Shown: positions 45,313 through 54,601 of the stretch, one piece after another
How positions within the stretch are numbered: position 1 is the stretch's first letter
Layout: every line of letters begins with the position of its first letter
Assembly (NCBI GenBank): GCA_003222245.1
Contig: QHVH01000014.1
Coordinates: 62,001 to 126,000, forward strand
Direction of reading: 5' to 3'
DNA: 64,000 nt
Source: Blastocatellia bacterium AA13
GTDB lineage: Bacteria; Acidobacteriota; Blastocatellia; UBA7656
Made by a program: the position numbers and the translations under genes
Notes under the pieces: generated by a model
Database searches by the model: none
The model's input: the letters and a program-made list of their open reading frames with translations, nothing else
Told to the model about the DNA's origin: nothing

Positions 45313-48300
45313 TCATTCCCCCGCCCCGAGCGCCGCGGCTTTCTTGGTCGAACTCGTCGAACCGCTCTTTACATATCCCGCGTACCAACCCAGGCTCGCT
45401 CCGCTCGAACCCGGATTGCCGAAGATGTAGACGTTGATCTGCCCGCCGGGCGGAAAACTCACGCTCAGCAGCTTCAACGCGATGTTGTAAAGGGTGAGCA
45501 CGTAAGACGGGCCGACTCCGGTAACATCCTGATAGCTGAGTTGAATGTTCTGGAAGTTGAGGGTCAACACCCCCTCGAGACCGATGTCGCGCTGCGTACC
45601 TCCGTTGGAACCCGGCAGCCGCAGCCCGATGAACACGCTGTAATTCGCCGGGTTCGGAGCCCACGCCAGAATAAGGCTCGCTACGAAACCGGCTTCGGAC
45701 GCGAGCGCTCCGAGACTGCCCAGGTTCAAATCGAAGTTCAGCGAGAACCAGAGTCCCGAAAGATCGCTCTGCCCGAGCGCGTTCGTCACGCTCATGAACC
45801 CCTGACTCGCCGGAGCCGACCCGGTAGCCGATTGAGTCAGACCCGTCAACGTCAAGGGGAAGTGATTGAATAGACTGTCGGGCCGCGACTGAGTCGTAGC
45901 CATATCGAAACTGATATGGTTCGCGTCGAACGCGAAGTCGGCGTCTCCCGGGTTGTCCGACGACATATCGATCGATAGACCCGAGAAGCTCAGCCCGCCG
46001 GATTGACTGCTGGTCCCAAACGAAAACACATCGAAATTCGCGCCCGCCGCCTGAAGCGATTGAAAAGCCATGCTGCCCCAGAACAGGAAACTCGACAGCG
46101 TCGGCTTGCCGGCGCCTCCCGGATCGAGAGTGACGAATTGTCCCCTGGCGAGATCGACCGTATCCAATACGCGGCTCTTCATCGTGAAGAGCGAGTCGCC
46201 CACGGTCTGATAAGCGTAGCCCTGATCCTGAAGCACTCCGGTCAGGTTGATGATGTTGTGGTCCGGGCCCGCGCAGGCTTCTCCGAACAACGTGTTTATC
46301 TGAAGCTGAATCGTGCTCGAGAACTGGGTGATGGTCGAGTTCTGAAACAGCGCCTGAAGAGACTGCACCTGGAATTGATAGTCGAACCCGTTGTTCTGCA
46401 TCGGGTGCGGCGCCTGATAATGCACCAGCCCGAACATCGACGTCGTTTGAAGCGACGGCGCCGAACCCTGAATCGTCGCCGGAGTCACATTGATTCCAAG
46501 GTGATGGCAGTAGAACTGGCTCACGTCGATTCCAGCCATCAACCCCGCGAGGTCTCTTGGAATCGTTTCGATCGCGACGTTCAGCACGATAATGCCGTTC
46601 CAGTCCTTATTGTTCACCGCCGTGACAAAGGACGGATCAGTCTCGTCCTGAATGATCTTCCCGAGCAGGTTGCTGGTCGCTTGCGGGTCGGAATTGAAGC
46701 TCGTCCCCTGAGACCACGCACCTGTGTCCTGGGCGAGATCCTTCAAACTCCGGTCAAAGAACTTGAACACGAGAATCGTGTTGTACTCGCTCCACAACAG
46801 CTTTCCTGATTCCGGACCGGTAGCCTCGGGGCTTAAGTTCAACACCCAGTTCTCTCCCGCAGCTCCTGAAGCCGTTCCCTTCAACGTCACCGACGCCTGA
46901 GATAAAAAGCTGCTCACCGACGCCGGGTCAGAGATAACAAGGAAGAGCTGATTGACGGTCAACGCGGACAGCAGCGGATAATTCGGAAGATCCTTAACCT
47001 GATTGAATGAAAGCTGTGTTCCCTGAATGTCCTGGGCCAGTATCAACTGGCTCCAGATGCCCGCGCCTACACTTGCCGCAAGCCCCTGAGGGGTCACACC
47101 CCATCCAGTCGTTTGCCCCGAACCGCCGGTGCTTGCCGTCACGCCTCCCGTAATCTCAAAGATGTTCTGACGCCGGGTCGGGCTGAATAACTGCAGCTCG
47201 AGCTCGTTGTAAGTATTCAGATCGGCCAGCGACTGGCCCGTGTTGTAATACGGAAGCATCGGAAAAGCAGGCGGTGTCGTCGCCGGAGGACTTTGCGGAA
47301 GCGTCCCGGCGATTACAGGAAGATACTGCAAAAACCCTTTCAATCCGCCCTGACCCGAATTGTGAAGCACGGACTCGTCTGGCTGCGCGTAGTAATTCAC
47401 CGACGGAGCAAACACCCACGACGTTGTCACAAGACCGTTCAGGTCGGTCAACGACGTTTCGGCTTCGGGCATCGCCGCTCCCGGCTGAAAGCCATCGGCA
47501 AACGCCGGCTGCCCGGATACGAAGCTGATGATCGAGCCCGCGGTCACCGATAGATACTCGACGCCGGATATTCCGCACAACAAAGAGAGGCTCGCTCCGG
47601 CCGAAACTCCCGTCAGCCCTACTGAAAAGCTTCCATAAGGCGCGAGATAATACGCGTCCTCATTGCTCGAAACACTGGTAACGGGATTCTGCTGAAACAC
47701 CAGCCTCGCACCCGCTTGCGGAGTCAACTGAATCCCCTGGCCCAGATTGGTCGTGTAGTTCGTAAGCTGGGGAGCGGGGCTCGAGCCCGAAGGCGGGAAG
47801 AGCCCAAAGTAGGTCCGATCCACATTGAGATGGTCGAGCGGATCGAGATTCGCGTACAGCGGAAGCGTTCCCGCTATCTCCTGAAAGACCTGATAGCGAA
47901 TCGAAGTCAGCCAGAACGGATCGGCTTTCGGGCTGTCCTTCAACCAGCCCTGATCATTCAGATAAAAGGTCCGCGGGCCCACATCCATTGCGGCAAGATC
48001 CGTCGACTTCTGAAGATCGGCCGAAAATTGAAGGCATCCCGACGCGGGCGGACAACACGGAATCGTGATCCCAACAGGATCGATTATGTTCAAACTGCTC
48101 TGTCCCCACTCCGCTTGAAGATAAATAGTGTTCGGAGCGCTCGCGGGCGGAGTAATCTGAAAGCTCGTTCCGCTTACCGACACCGCGCATTGAGGTCCGA
48201 TGATCAAAGTAATGTTGCGAAAATCGAACTGGCTGACGCGCCCGGTTTGAAAGCCGCCTCCAGCCGCTGATTGAACAATGATAAAAGGACCGTCGAACGG

Positions 48301-48615
48301 ATCGACCTGATCGTTCGGGTTCGAGATCCACGCGAATCGAGCGCCCTGCCTGCCCGGCATTCCGAGATAGATCCACGCGCTGTTGGCGAACGCGGTTTCT
48401 TGCCCGGAAGCGATCGGCGTATTGAGAAAGAAGTAGCAGCCGATTGAATACGGATTGCCGCTCCAGGAAGCGGCCAGATCGAAGCTGGCCGGAGCTTGTG
48501 TCCCGGCGGGAAGGAGATAGGCGACCTGCTGGGCGTCGCTCCCCTTCCCGCCGTTGCACTGCGCGTAGTAAAGCTCCGGGCAGTTCGGCTGCCGAGTAAA
48601 GGTGACATCCGACAT
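45313..48615 (-). CDS. 1100-residue beta-rich protein of unknown function
   Basis: No family is recognised with confidence. The protein is rich in Ser, Gly, Gln and aromatic residues with many short hydrophobic strands, and has CysCys pairs (TIPCCPPASGC). The C-terminal part (LILAWAPNPANYSVFIGLRL, YNIALKLLSVSFPPGG, FGNPGSSGASLGWYAGY) reads like the beta-rich segments at the start of the giant LysM protein and, from memory, like the DUF6603 group; this needs a profile search. No signal peptide or membrane helix. Its start lies ten bases after the upstream gene, so the two are coupled. Confidence 0.85.
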   Translation of the reverse strand: MSDVTFTRQPNCPELYYAQCNGGKGSDAQQVAYLLPAGTQAPASFDLAASWSGNPYSIGCYFFLNTPIASGQETAFANSAWIYLGMPGRQGARFAWISNPNDQVDPFDGPFIIVQSAAGGGFQTGRVSQFDFRNITLIIGPQCAVSVSGTSFQITPPASAPNTIYLQAEWGQSSLNIIDPVGITIPCCPPASGCLQFSADLQKSTDLAAMDVGPRTFYLNDQGWLKDSPKADPFWLTSIRYQVFQEIAGTLPLYANLDPLDHLNVDRTYFGLFPPSGSSPAPQLTNYTTNLGQGIQLTPQAGARLVFQQNPVTSVSSNEDAYYLAPYGSFSVGLTGVSAGASLSLLCGISGVEYLSVTAGSIISFVSGQPAFADGFQPGAAMPEAETSLTDLNGLVTTSWVFAPSVNYYAQPDESVLHNSGQGGLKGFLQYLPVIAGTLPQSPPATTPPAFPMLPYYNTGQSLADLNTYNELELQLFSPTRRQNIFEITGGVTASTGGSGQTTGWGVTPQGLAASVGAGIWSQLILAQDIQGTQLSFNQVKDLPNYPLLSALTVNQLFLVISDPASVSSFLSQASVTLKGTASGAAGENWVLNLSPEATGPESGKLLWSEYNTILVFKFFDRSLKDLAQDTGAWSQGTSFNSDPQATSNLLGKIIQDETDPSFVTAVNNKDWNGIIVLNVAIETIPRDLAGLMAGIDVSQFYCHHLGINVTPATIQGSAPSLQTTSMFGLVHYQAPHPMQNNGFDYQFQVQSLQALFQNSTITQFSSTIQLQINTLFGEACAGPDHNIINLTGVLQDQGYAYQTVGDSLFTMKSRVLDTVDLARGQFVTLDPGGAGKPTLSSFLFWGSMAFQSLQAAGANFDVFSFGTSSQSGGLSFSGLSIDMSSDNPGDADFAFDANHISFDMATTQSRPDSLFNHFPLTLTGLTQSATGSAPASQGFMSVTNALGQSDLSGLWFSLNFDLNLGSLGALASEAGFVASLILAWAPNPANYSVFIGLRLPGSNGGTQRDIGLEGVLTLNFQNIQLSYQDVTGVGPSYVLTLYNIALKLLSVSFPPGGQINVYIFGNPGSSGASLGWYAGYVKSGSTSSTKKAAALGAGE

Positions 48616-48625
48616 CGGTTCGACC

Positions 48626-49945
48626 TCACAGGGTGAAGCTTATGTTGTCCGATCTGACAAGAGGCAGGTCCCAGCCATCGGTTCCCGTCGCGAACATTCC
48701 GTCGGCGACTCCGGTGATCTGCTGCGTAAGCGCTCCGCGCATATCCCACGGCGACCACGCCCTGTATACAGTCACGGGTACGGAAGCGCTCGCCTGGAAA
48801 TCGCCCGATTGAGAACTCGACGGCTTGTTCCCCTGAGAGCTTTGAGAAGCGCTCCCCTGACTCGCTTGAGCACCGTAAGTGAAAGTCGGTATGGCGAAGG
48901 CCTCTATGAACTGCCGCGCCGTCGTGCCCACCGGCACATAGAACACGGTCGATCGATTGATCCAGATCGGAACCTCCGGAACCATCACCGCTCGGCCCCT
49001 TAAGTAAGCGCACGAGATTGGACCTTTTCCCGACGGCGGAACCGGCCTGCCCGATGTATAAGCCGCGGTCGCCGCCGCCATATCCACAAGGTATTGAGTT
49101 CCGACGATCGTGCACATCTCGCTGGCGCTCGCGTAGCCGGGCCACGCCGCGAACTGGCTCTGCGGATAAAACAATCGAATGTAGCGAGAGTTTCCTGCCG
49201 ACTGGAGATCAACCAAACCCCACAGACCAGTCGCATTAGCCATCGGCGCGTAGCTGTTGATGTTCGCGGCGAAGCTGTCGAAGAGAATCGCCTGATCCGA
49301 ACGGCGGCGGGTGATCTGCCAGTAGCTCGCGCCGGTTCCGGCGAATCCGTTGAAGTTGCTGCCCGGCCCGCTGAACAACCCCGATGCCGCCTCGACTCGC
49401 AGCCGCATGCCCGGAACAAGATCGACAAATCCGTGAGCCGAAGCCGAATTTGCCGGATTGAGAGGGGTGTAGTTGCAGCGATACAGCAGCGTCTCCGAAT
49501 AACCGAGCGGCATCGCTTCGGCGGTTCGCTGAGCGATCAGGTATGCAAAACCCGAAGCCAACTGACCTTGATACTCGAGTCCTTCCAGACCCTGATACAT
49601 CAGATCGAAGTTCGCCTTGAGAGCGGCTCGGGCGGCCGGTTTCAGGTTCCAGACGTTGGAAGTGGAGGACGCGATTATCTGCGCGGTCGTGGTGGCCTTT
49701 CCGCTGCCAAGGGTAAGCCACTTCAAAGCAAAATCCGGGTTCGCTGGAATGACGGGCAGACTGCTCGAAGACCATTTTGGACCTGCCGCCTGAGCGACTT
49801 GCACTACTAGAGCGCCGGGATTGGCCTGGCTGCCGGGACCGTATTCAGGCGGTATGATGAATGGCTCTACGGGGGAGCCTCCGTCAGTCCCCTGAAATTG
49901 GTTAGTCGCCTGATAATTGGGCGGTGTGGTTTGCGGGAAGGCCAT
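48626..49945 (-). CDS. 439-residue protein of unknown function, first gene of the LysM operon
   Basis: ATG 49945 follows AGGAG. The protein begins with a Pro/Gln-rich, apparently disordered head (MAFPQTTPPNYQATNQFQ) and continues with a globular part containing DLVPGMRLRVEAASG, YWQITRRRSDQAILFDSFA and SRYIRLFYPQSQFAAWPGYA. A Ser/Gln-rich low-complexity linker (SQSSQGNKPSSSQSG) precedes the last 60 residues. No signal peptide or catalytic motif is seen. As promoter-proximal gene of the four-gene operon it may be a structural or binding component. Confidence 0.8.
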   Translation of the reverse strand: MAFPQTTPPNYQATNQFQGTDGGSPVEPFIIPPEYGPGSQANPGALVVQVAQAAGPKWSSSSLPVIPANPDFALKWLTLGSGKATTTAQIIASSTSNVWNLKPAARAALKANFDLMYQGLEGLEYQGQLASGFAYLIAQRTAEAMPLGYSETLLYRCNYTPLNPANSASAHGFVDLVPGMRLRVEAASGLFSGPGSNFNGFAGTGASYWQITRRRSDQAILFDSFAANINSYAPMANATGLWGLVDLQSAGNSRYIRLFYPQSQFAAWPGYASASEMCTIVGTQYLVDMAAATAAYTSGRPVPPSGKGPISCAYLRGRAVMVPEVPIWINRSTVFYVPVGTTARQFIEAFAIPTFTYGAQASQGSASQSSQGNKPSSSQSGDFQASASVPVTVYRAWSPWDMRGALTQQITGVADGMFATGTDGWDLPLVRSDNISFTL

Positions 49946-50340
49946 GAGTCAGGCTCCTTTCAATATCGAGTCGCGAAGTTGAAAACGGGAAATAGAGATG
50001 TTGCGAAACATGATGGATTTTCGTGAAAACCATTTCACGCATTCCGTCAAAGCGTGTGTGAGATCGCGATCAGGGTGCGGCTGAGATCGAAAAAAAGTGC
50101 TATATGGCTCAGAGAAACGCTTAGAGAAACGCGCCCTCACAAGGGCCTAATCGTTCGTCCCAACCATCGAATCAAATAGCCGTTGAACAGAGCGGGCCAA
50201 AGCCCGCGCTTGAAGAATCCATACCCACACAAATAGCCCTCAGGCTCAAAAGCGGTAATCTAAATTTCATTGGGAAGAGGCCCTATGCTGTGTGCGTGTG
50301 GAAGATATATTCTGTCGCCGCGACTGTCAAAGAAGAAAAT

Positions 50341-50402
50341 GGTAGGCCTGAAAGGCCGACTATAAAGTAGCCAGGGGCAAGCGCGTAGCGCGTCGCCCCT
50401 GG
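50341..50402. repeat. GGCCTGAAAGGCC hairpin plus CCAGGGGC palindrome
   Basis: Two adjacent inverted repeats: AGGCCTGAAAGGCC at 50344-50357 and CCAGGGGC..GCGCGTAGCGCG..GCCCCTGG spanning 50371-50402. The compound structure looks like a mobile-derived REP-like element of the genome. It may also terminate transcription, though no T-tract follows. Confidence 0.55.
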
Positions 50403-50615
50403 TCACGGCCCCACACCCTTCGAGCGCTGAAGGCGCGACATAAGCGCTTCGTTGCCGGCTGCGCAAATATTAATAGTCTCTTTACGAGCCGTTTCGCACC
50501 TTTCAGGCTCGGAGCGGTTCGCTCGTCGCTTCCCACGATAATTACTCAGCCTTTATTCGCTCGCGCGCCCATAAAACCCGCGCCTTGGTATCCGAAAAAT
50601 ATCCAACCTCCCGCG

Positions 50616-50912
50616 TTCCTCTTCGGAACAAATCCTCCATCGCACCGGGGGCTGCGCTGACCCCCGGCTACTGACGCGTTCCCTTTCAGGGAACAATCCG
50701 AAATGTCCAAACTCGCATTCCTCTTCGGAAACAAATCCTCCATTACACCGGGGGCTGCGCTGCGCTGACCCCCGGCTACTGACGCATTCCCTTTCAGGGA
50801 ACAATCCGAAATGTCCAAACTTCCGCATCCTCTTCGGAACCAAATCTTCCCTCGTACCGGGCGCTTGCGCTTCGCTGACCCCCGGCTACTGACGCATTCC
50901 CTTTCAGGGAAC
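50616..50912. repeat. three imperfect tandem copies of a 100-110-bp unit
   Basis: Units begin at about 50616, 50718 and 50828 with TCCTCTTCGGAA, continue with a CCGGGGGC/GACCCCCGG hairpin and end with the hairpin TTCCCTTTCAGGGAA. Copy 2 carries a small extra GCTGC duplication, and copy 3 diverges after the last hairpin. Noncoding in all frames. Confidence 0.75.
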
Positions 50913-51202
50913 ACATTGGTTTGCCGATAACTACGTCGCGACAATAGAGCTGTGCCCGCAAACCAAAGCGCAAACCTACCGGCCTCCTGCCGGCTCCTAC
51001 GCAGTCTCCCGCCAGGTATGGATGCATCTCGGCGAGCGGATCCTGATGAGGCGCCGCCCTCATCGCCATATTCATGTGATCGAGATTGCAAAGCAGATTC
51101 AACGCCCATATAATCCCGCCCGCTGCTTAGTCCAACAGGCTCTTTGCGAGGTGTTCATCTCTCACAGCTTCATCTTTCGACTGTTGAAAGCTCAGATAGG
51201 CC

Positions 51203-53632
51203 ATGTCAAATAGCGAGTCAGGAGACATAGAGTCGAAACGCTTTCGCATCGCCTTTTCCTTCGCGGGCGAGAAACGAGAGTTCGTCGCCGATGTCGCCCG
51301 AATCCTTGCGGAGCGGTTCGGCGAAGACAAAATCCTCTACGACAAATTCCACGAATCGGAATTCGCGCGCGCTCGGCTTGGCCGCTACCTGCCAAAGCTC
51401 TATCACGAAGAGAGCGAACTCGTCGTTGTGGTCATCTGCCGCGATTATCCCAATAAGGAATGGTGCGGCCTGGAATGGGATGCGATCTTCGATTTGCTGA
51501 AGAAGCGCCGCGAAAACGAAGTAATGCTTGCCAACTTCGAGCACGCCACGATTGATGGCCTTTATTCGGACGCCGGTTTCATCGAGCTCGATCACATGAT
51601 CCCGGAGCAATTCGCCACCCGTATCCTCGAACGCCTTGCGATCAACGAAGGCAAGCCCAAGCACCACTACACCAAGCCCGTCGTAGCGAACGGCGCCGCC
51701 CCGCGCACTTCGATCCCGCACAATCTCCCGTCGCTCCAGCCCTTCTTCGGACGCGAGCAGGAGTTGCGGATAATCGCCGATGCGCTCGATCCTGAGTCGC
51801 GCACCTGGGGCGCGCTCATTGATGGGCCGGGCGGCATGGGGAAGACCTCGCTCGCAGTCCGCGCGGCCTACGATGCGCCAGCCGGCGCCTTCGACAAAAT
51901 AGCCTTCGTCTCGCTCAAATCTCGTGACCTGGACGACGACGGCGTACGCGACCTCTCCGGCTTTCTCATCAGCGGACTCGCCGAGCTGCTGAACGAACTC
52001 GCCACTGAGCTTGGCCGCTCCGAAATCGCAAAGGCGGTCGAGAACGAACGCCCGCGCCTGCTCCTGGATGCACTCCGCGGGTCGCGCACGCTGCTCGTGC
52101 TCGATAACCTCGAATCGCTCCTCAAGCGCGAGCGCGACACCGTGTTCACCTTCGTCAAAAAGCTGCCGCCCGGCTGCAAAGCCATCCTCACCTCGCGTAG
52201 GCGGATCGGCTCCGCGGCGGAGGAATTGATCCTGGAAAAACTCGGCGAAGACGCCGCGCTCGCAACCTTCGCCAAACTCGCCGAGACCAATCCGGCCCTC
52301 GCGCGCACCAGCGACGCCGAGCGCCGCGACCTCTACCGCAAGACCGCCGGCAAACCGCTGCTGCTGCGCTGGATGGCGGGGCAGATCGGCCGCGGCAGTT
52401 GCGTCACCGCGACCGATGCCATCGCCTACCTGCGCTCCTGCCCGGAAGGGAATGACCCGCTCGAGTTCATCTTTGGCGACCTTGTCGAGGATGTCAGCGA
52501 AGCCGAGACGCGCAGCCTCTGCGCGCTGACCTACTTCAACCTGCCGGCGAAGTTGGAGCACATCGCGGCCATCGCCGAGCGGGACGAGGCGGAAACCGAG
52601 CAGGCATTGAAGTCGCTCATCAACCGCTCTCTGGTAGTTCCGAGCGAAGAGTTAAAGACGTTCACGCTCGTGCCGCTGGTCGCGGACTATTTGCAGGTGA
52701 AAAAGCCCGAGGTGTTGCGCGAGACGGGCGGCCGGCTGGAAAAGCACGCCTACGCGCTCGTGGTTGAGAACGGCTACCAAAAGCACGACCGCTTTCCTGT
52801 GCTCGACGCCGGCTGGCCCGCGGTCGCCGCCGCCCTGCCGCGTTTTCTTGCCGGGGAGAATGGGCGGCTCCAGACCGTGTGCAATGCGCTGCAGTTCTTT
52901 CTCAATTTCACCGGGCGGTGGGATGAACGGCTGGCTCTCGCGCGGGATGCCGAGAGCCGCGCTGTATCGGCCGGGGATTTCTACAACGCTGGCTCGCGGG
53001 CTTATCAAGCGGGCTGGGTCCATAGTCTGCGCGGACAATCGGCCGAAGTGCTCATCTGCGCCGACCGCGCCGAAGCCCACTGGTGCCAAGCGAATGCCGG
53101 AGCCCGCGAGCGGCCCTATGCAATCCGCTTGCGCGGCATCGGGCATAAGTTGGCGGAGGATTACCCCGCCGCCATCGCTGCCTATCGCGAAGCCGTGGAG
53201 CTTCTGCGCACCGTGGGCAGAGAGAGCGAGGATGTCGCCATCGGCCTGAACTCCCTCGCCGATGCCGAGCGGCTCTCGAGCGATTTTGACGCAGCCGAGC
53301 GCGACTACCGCGAAGCCCTGCGGATCGCCCACGCAGTCGATTACCGCGAAGGCGTTGCCACCTACACGGGCAATCTGGCCGAGTTGGCGCTTGACCGGGA
53401 GGATTGGCCCGGCGCGAACACCCTCGCCCGGGAAGCCCTGGCGCTAGCGAAAAAAGTCGGCAGATTGGAATTGATCGCCGAGGACTTTAGACTTCTCGCC
53501 ACTGCCCTCGTGCGGCAGGAGAAGAAAGATGAAGCCCTCCCCCACGCCCGGCGCGCGGTCGAGATTTTCCAGAAGCTCGGCTCACCGTATCTCGCCAAAG
53601 CCCAGCAAATCCTTTTCGAGTGCGAGAGCTAG
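51203..53632 (+). CDS. TIR-NB-ARC-TPR protein, NLR-like immune sensor
   Basis: An 809-residue protein in three parts. Residues 13-145 are a TIR domain (FRIAFSFAGEKREFV, LVVVVICRDYPNKEWCGLEW) with the likely catalytic Glu91, which in active TIRs cleaves NAD. Residues 180-480 are a STAND/NB-ARC ATPase: P-loop GPGGMGKTS (208-216), Walker B LLVLDNLE, sensor ILTSRRR and GKPLLLRWMAG. Residues from about 590 to the end are TPR repeats (AIAAYREAVELLR, DFDAAERDYREALRIA) that would sense a target. Such bacterial proteins are anti-phage abortive-infection systems; that role here is inferred. It is monocistronic and convergent with a DUF488 gene. Confidence 0.88.
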   Translation: MSNSESGDIESKRFRIAFSFAGEKREFVADVARILAERFGEDKILYDKFHESEFARARLGRYLPKLYHEESELVVVVICRDYPNKEWCGLEWDAIFDLLKKRRENEVMLANFEHATIDGLYSDAGFIELDHMIPEQFATRILERLAINEGKPKHHYTKPVVANGAAPRTSIPHNLPSLQPFFGREQELRIIADALDPESRTWGALIDGPGGMGKTSLAVRAAYDAPAGAFDKIAFVSLKSRDLDDDGVRDLSGFLISGLAELLNELATELGRSEIAKAVENERPRLLLDALRGSRTLLVLDNLESLLKRERDTVFTFVKKLPPGCKAILTSRRRIGSAAEELILEKLGEDAALATFAKLAETNPALARTSDAERRDLYRKTAGKPLLLRWMAGQIGRGSCVTATDAIAYLRSCPEGNDPLEFIFGDLVEDVSEAETRSLCALTYFNLPAKLEHIAAIAERDEAETEQALKSLINRSLVVPSEELKTFTLVPLVADYLQVKKPEVLRETGGRLEKHAYALVVENGYQKHDRFPVLDAGWPAVAAALPRFLAGENGRLQTVCNALQFFLNFTGRWDERLALARDAESRAVSAGDFYNAGSRAYQAGWVHSLRGQSAEVLICADRAEAHWCQANAGARERPYAIRLRGIGHKLAEDYPAAIAAYREAVELLRTVGRESEDVAIGLNSLADAERLSSDFDAAERDYREALRIAHAVDYREGVATYTGNLAELALDREDWPGANTLAREALALAKKVGRLELIAEDFRLLATALVRQEKKDEALPHARRAVEIFQKLGSPYLAKAQQILFECES

Positions 53633-53662
53633 CCGTAAGGATTCTGCTGCAAAGGACGGCAC

Positions 53663-54061
53663 TCAAGAGTGAGAGGACTCAATTTTTGCTCTCCTCTCCG
53701 CCAAGAGCTCGCGCAACACTGACCGATGACAATGCGATTCGTCTTCACAGTAGCAGCCGACTGAGAAGTTGGTTTCATGAGACAGCGCCGCGAGCAATTC
53801 AATCGCGTGACTGTTCTCCGGAGCGGCCATCTCCGACCGGTACTTCTTGGCGAACTTGGCCCACTCGGCGGCGGCCTTCGCGTTCTGGGCAATCTTGACG
53901 GTCTCTGCACTCGGCGCCAGGTTGGGAAACCACACATCGTACCAATCGCCCGAAGCGAACTCGCTCTTGGGGACGCCGCGCGGAGGCCGGCGAACCGTTC
54001 CGATACGAATCCCCTCATCTTTGGCCCTGGGACTGCCCAGCCTCACCACCCGAATCGCCAT
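53663..54061 (-). CDS. DUF488 family protein
   Basis: A 132-residue protein from ATG 54061, chosen because AGGAGG lies nine bases upstream; a start at 54103 has no such site. It shows the DUF488 pattern IRIGTVRRPPRGVP near the N-terminus, WYDVWFPNLAPS, and the late VGCYCEDESHCHRSVLREL with its Cys/His cluster. The biochemical role of DUF488 is not established; the C-terminal C-x-C and CHR suggest metal or nucleic-acid binding. It ends 30 bp from the TIR gene stop, convergently. Confidence 0.85.
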   Translation of the reverse strand: MAIRVVRLGSPRAKDEGIRIGTVRRPPRGVPKSEFASGDWYDVWFPNLAPSAETVKIAQNAKAAAEWAKFAKKYRSEMAAPENSHAIELLAALSHETNFSVGCYCEDESHCHRSVLRELLAERRAKIESSHS

Positions 54062-54601
54062 CGCTTTGCTCCTCCTGAAGATCACGTTGAAAATCGATCG
54101 CATCGGCGCGCACCGACAGGCATGCGCGGCATCGGCGGAGCTAAATCTATCGGACTGGCTTGAACGATGCTACTCAAAACCGAGGAGATCGTCAGACATG
54201 AAGTATGCGGAAGTGTGCCCGATGTCGGGCTACCCCTGAGCACAAGAGACCCTGGCTCAATTTTCTATCTCAAAAAAGGAAGAGCGGGAGCAGCTCCCTA
54301 CCTTACCTGTGATCTTTTGATGGCGCCGGTTATCCCTGGGCCATCGGAGCAATATTTTTTCACACCCTCTTCGCCACTTGCTGACGCAATTGTTATCAAA
54401 CGCACTTTGCTCTCCATTGCGAACTTACGGCATAGACGCATCAACTCGTAATCCAACTTACTTATCCTTTACATAGCGGACGGTTATGGACTAGAGTGGC
54501 TGAACCGCAAAGTTCATAGGCGCGAGAGGGCCAAGCGGAGAGCGCTTCTAGACCTGTTCCATCACAAGCAAATACTTCGATCTTTCGATAGGAGGGGAGA
54601 A
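54062..54601. other. intergenic region without a supported gene
   Basis: A 94-codon plus-strand frame (54167-54451) lacks a ribosome site and any domain. The region contains the divergent promoters for the DUF488 gene and the secreted Cys-rich protein; no strong -35/-10 pair is evident. The last 15 bases carry the AGGAGG of the next gene. Confidence 0.5.

Larger units (their letters stand above)
49946..51202. other. 1.26-kb intergenic region rich in repeats
   Basis: No gene is supported on either strand. The region holds a GGCCTGAAAGGCC/CCAGGGGC hairpin block (50341-50402), an imperfect triple tandem repeat (50616-50912), and an ACCGGCCTCCTGCCGG hairpin just right of it. Promoters for the divergent LysM operon and the TIR gene should lie at its two ends. 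The 60-100-codon frames here are repeat translations (SLKGNASVAGGQRS). Confidence 0.6.

Noticed and set aside
50616-50912. Possible CRISPR array
   Set aside because: Units are 100-110 bp, contiguous, with no regular short repeat/spacer alternation and no cas genes nearby.
50546-51109. 187-codon minus frame with repeated SLKGNASVAGGQRS
   Set aside because: Simply the translation of the tandem 100-110-bp repeat.
51127-51330. 67-codon minus frame over the TIR gene start
   Set aside because: The tail looks protein-like, but it overlaps the TIR domain start antisense and has no ribosome site or homologue that I recognise.
51218-52561. 447-codon minus-strand frame
   Set aside because: Antisense to the TIR-NB-ARC gene; composition reflects the mirror of that coding sequence.
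54167-54451. 94-codon plus-strand frame
   Set aside because: No ribosome site, no recognisable domain, random-like composition.
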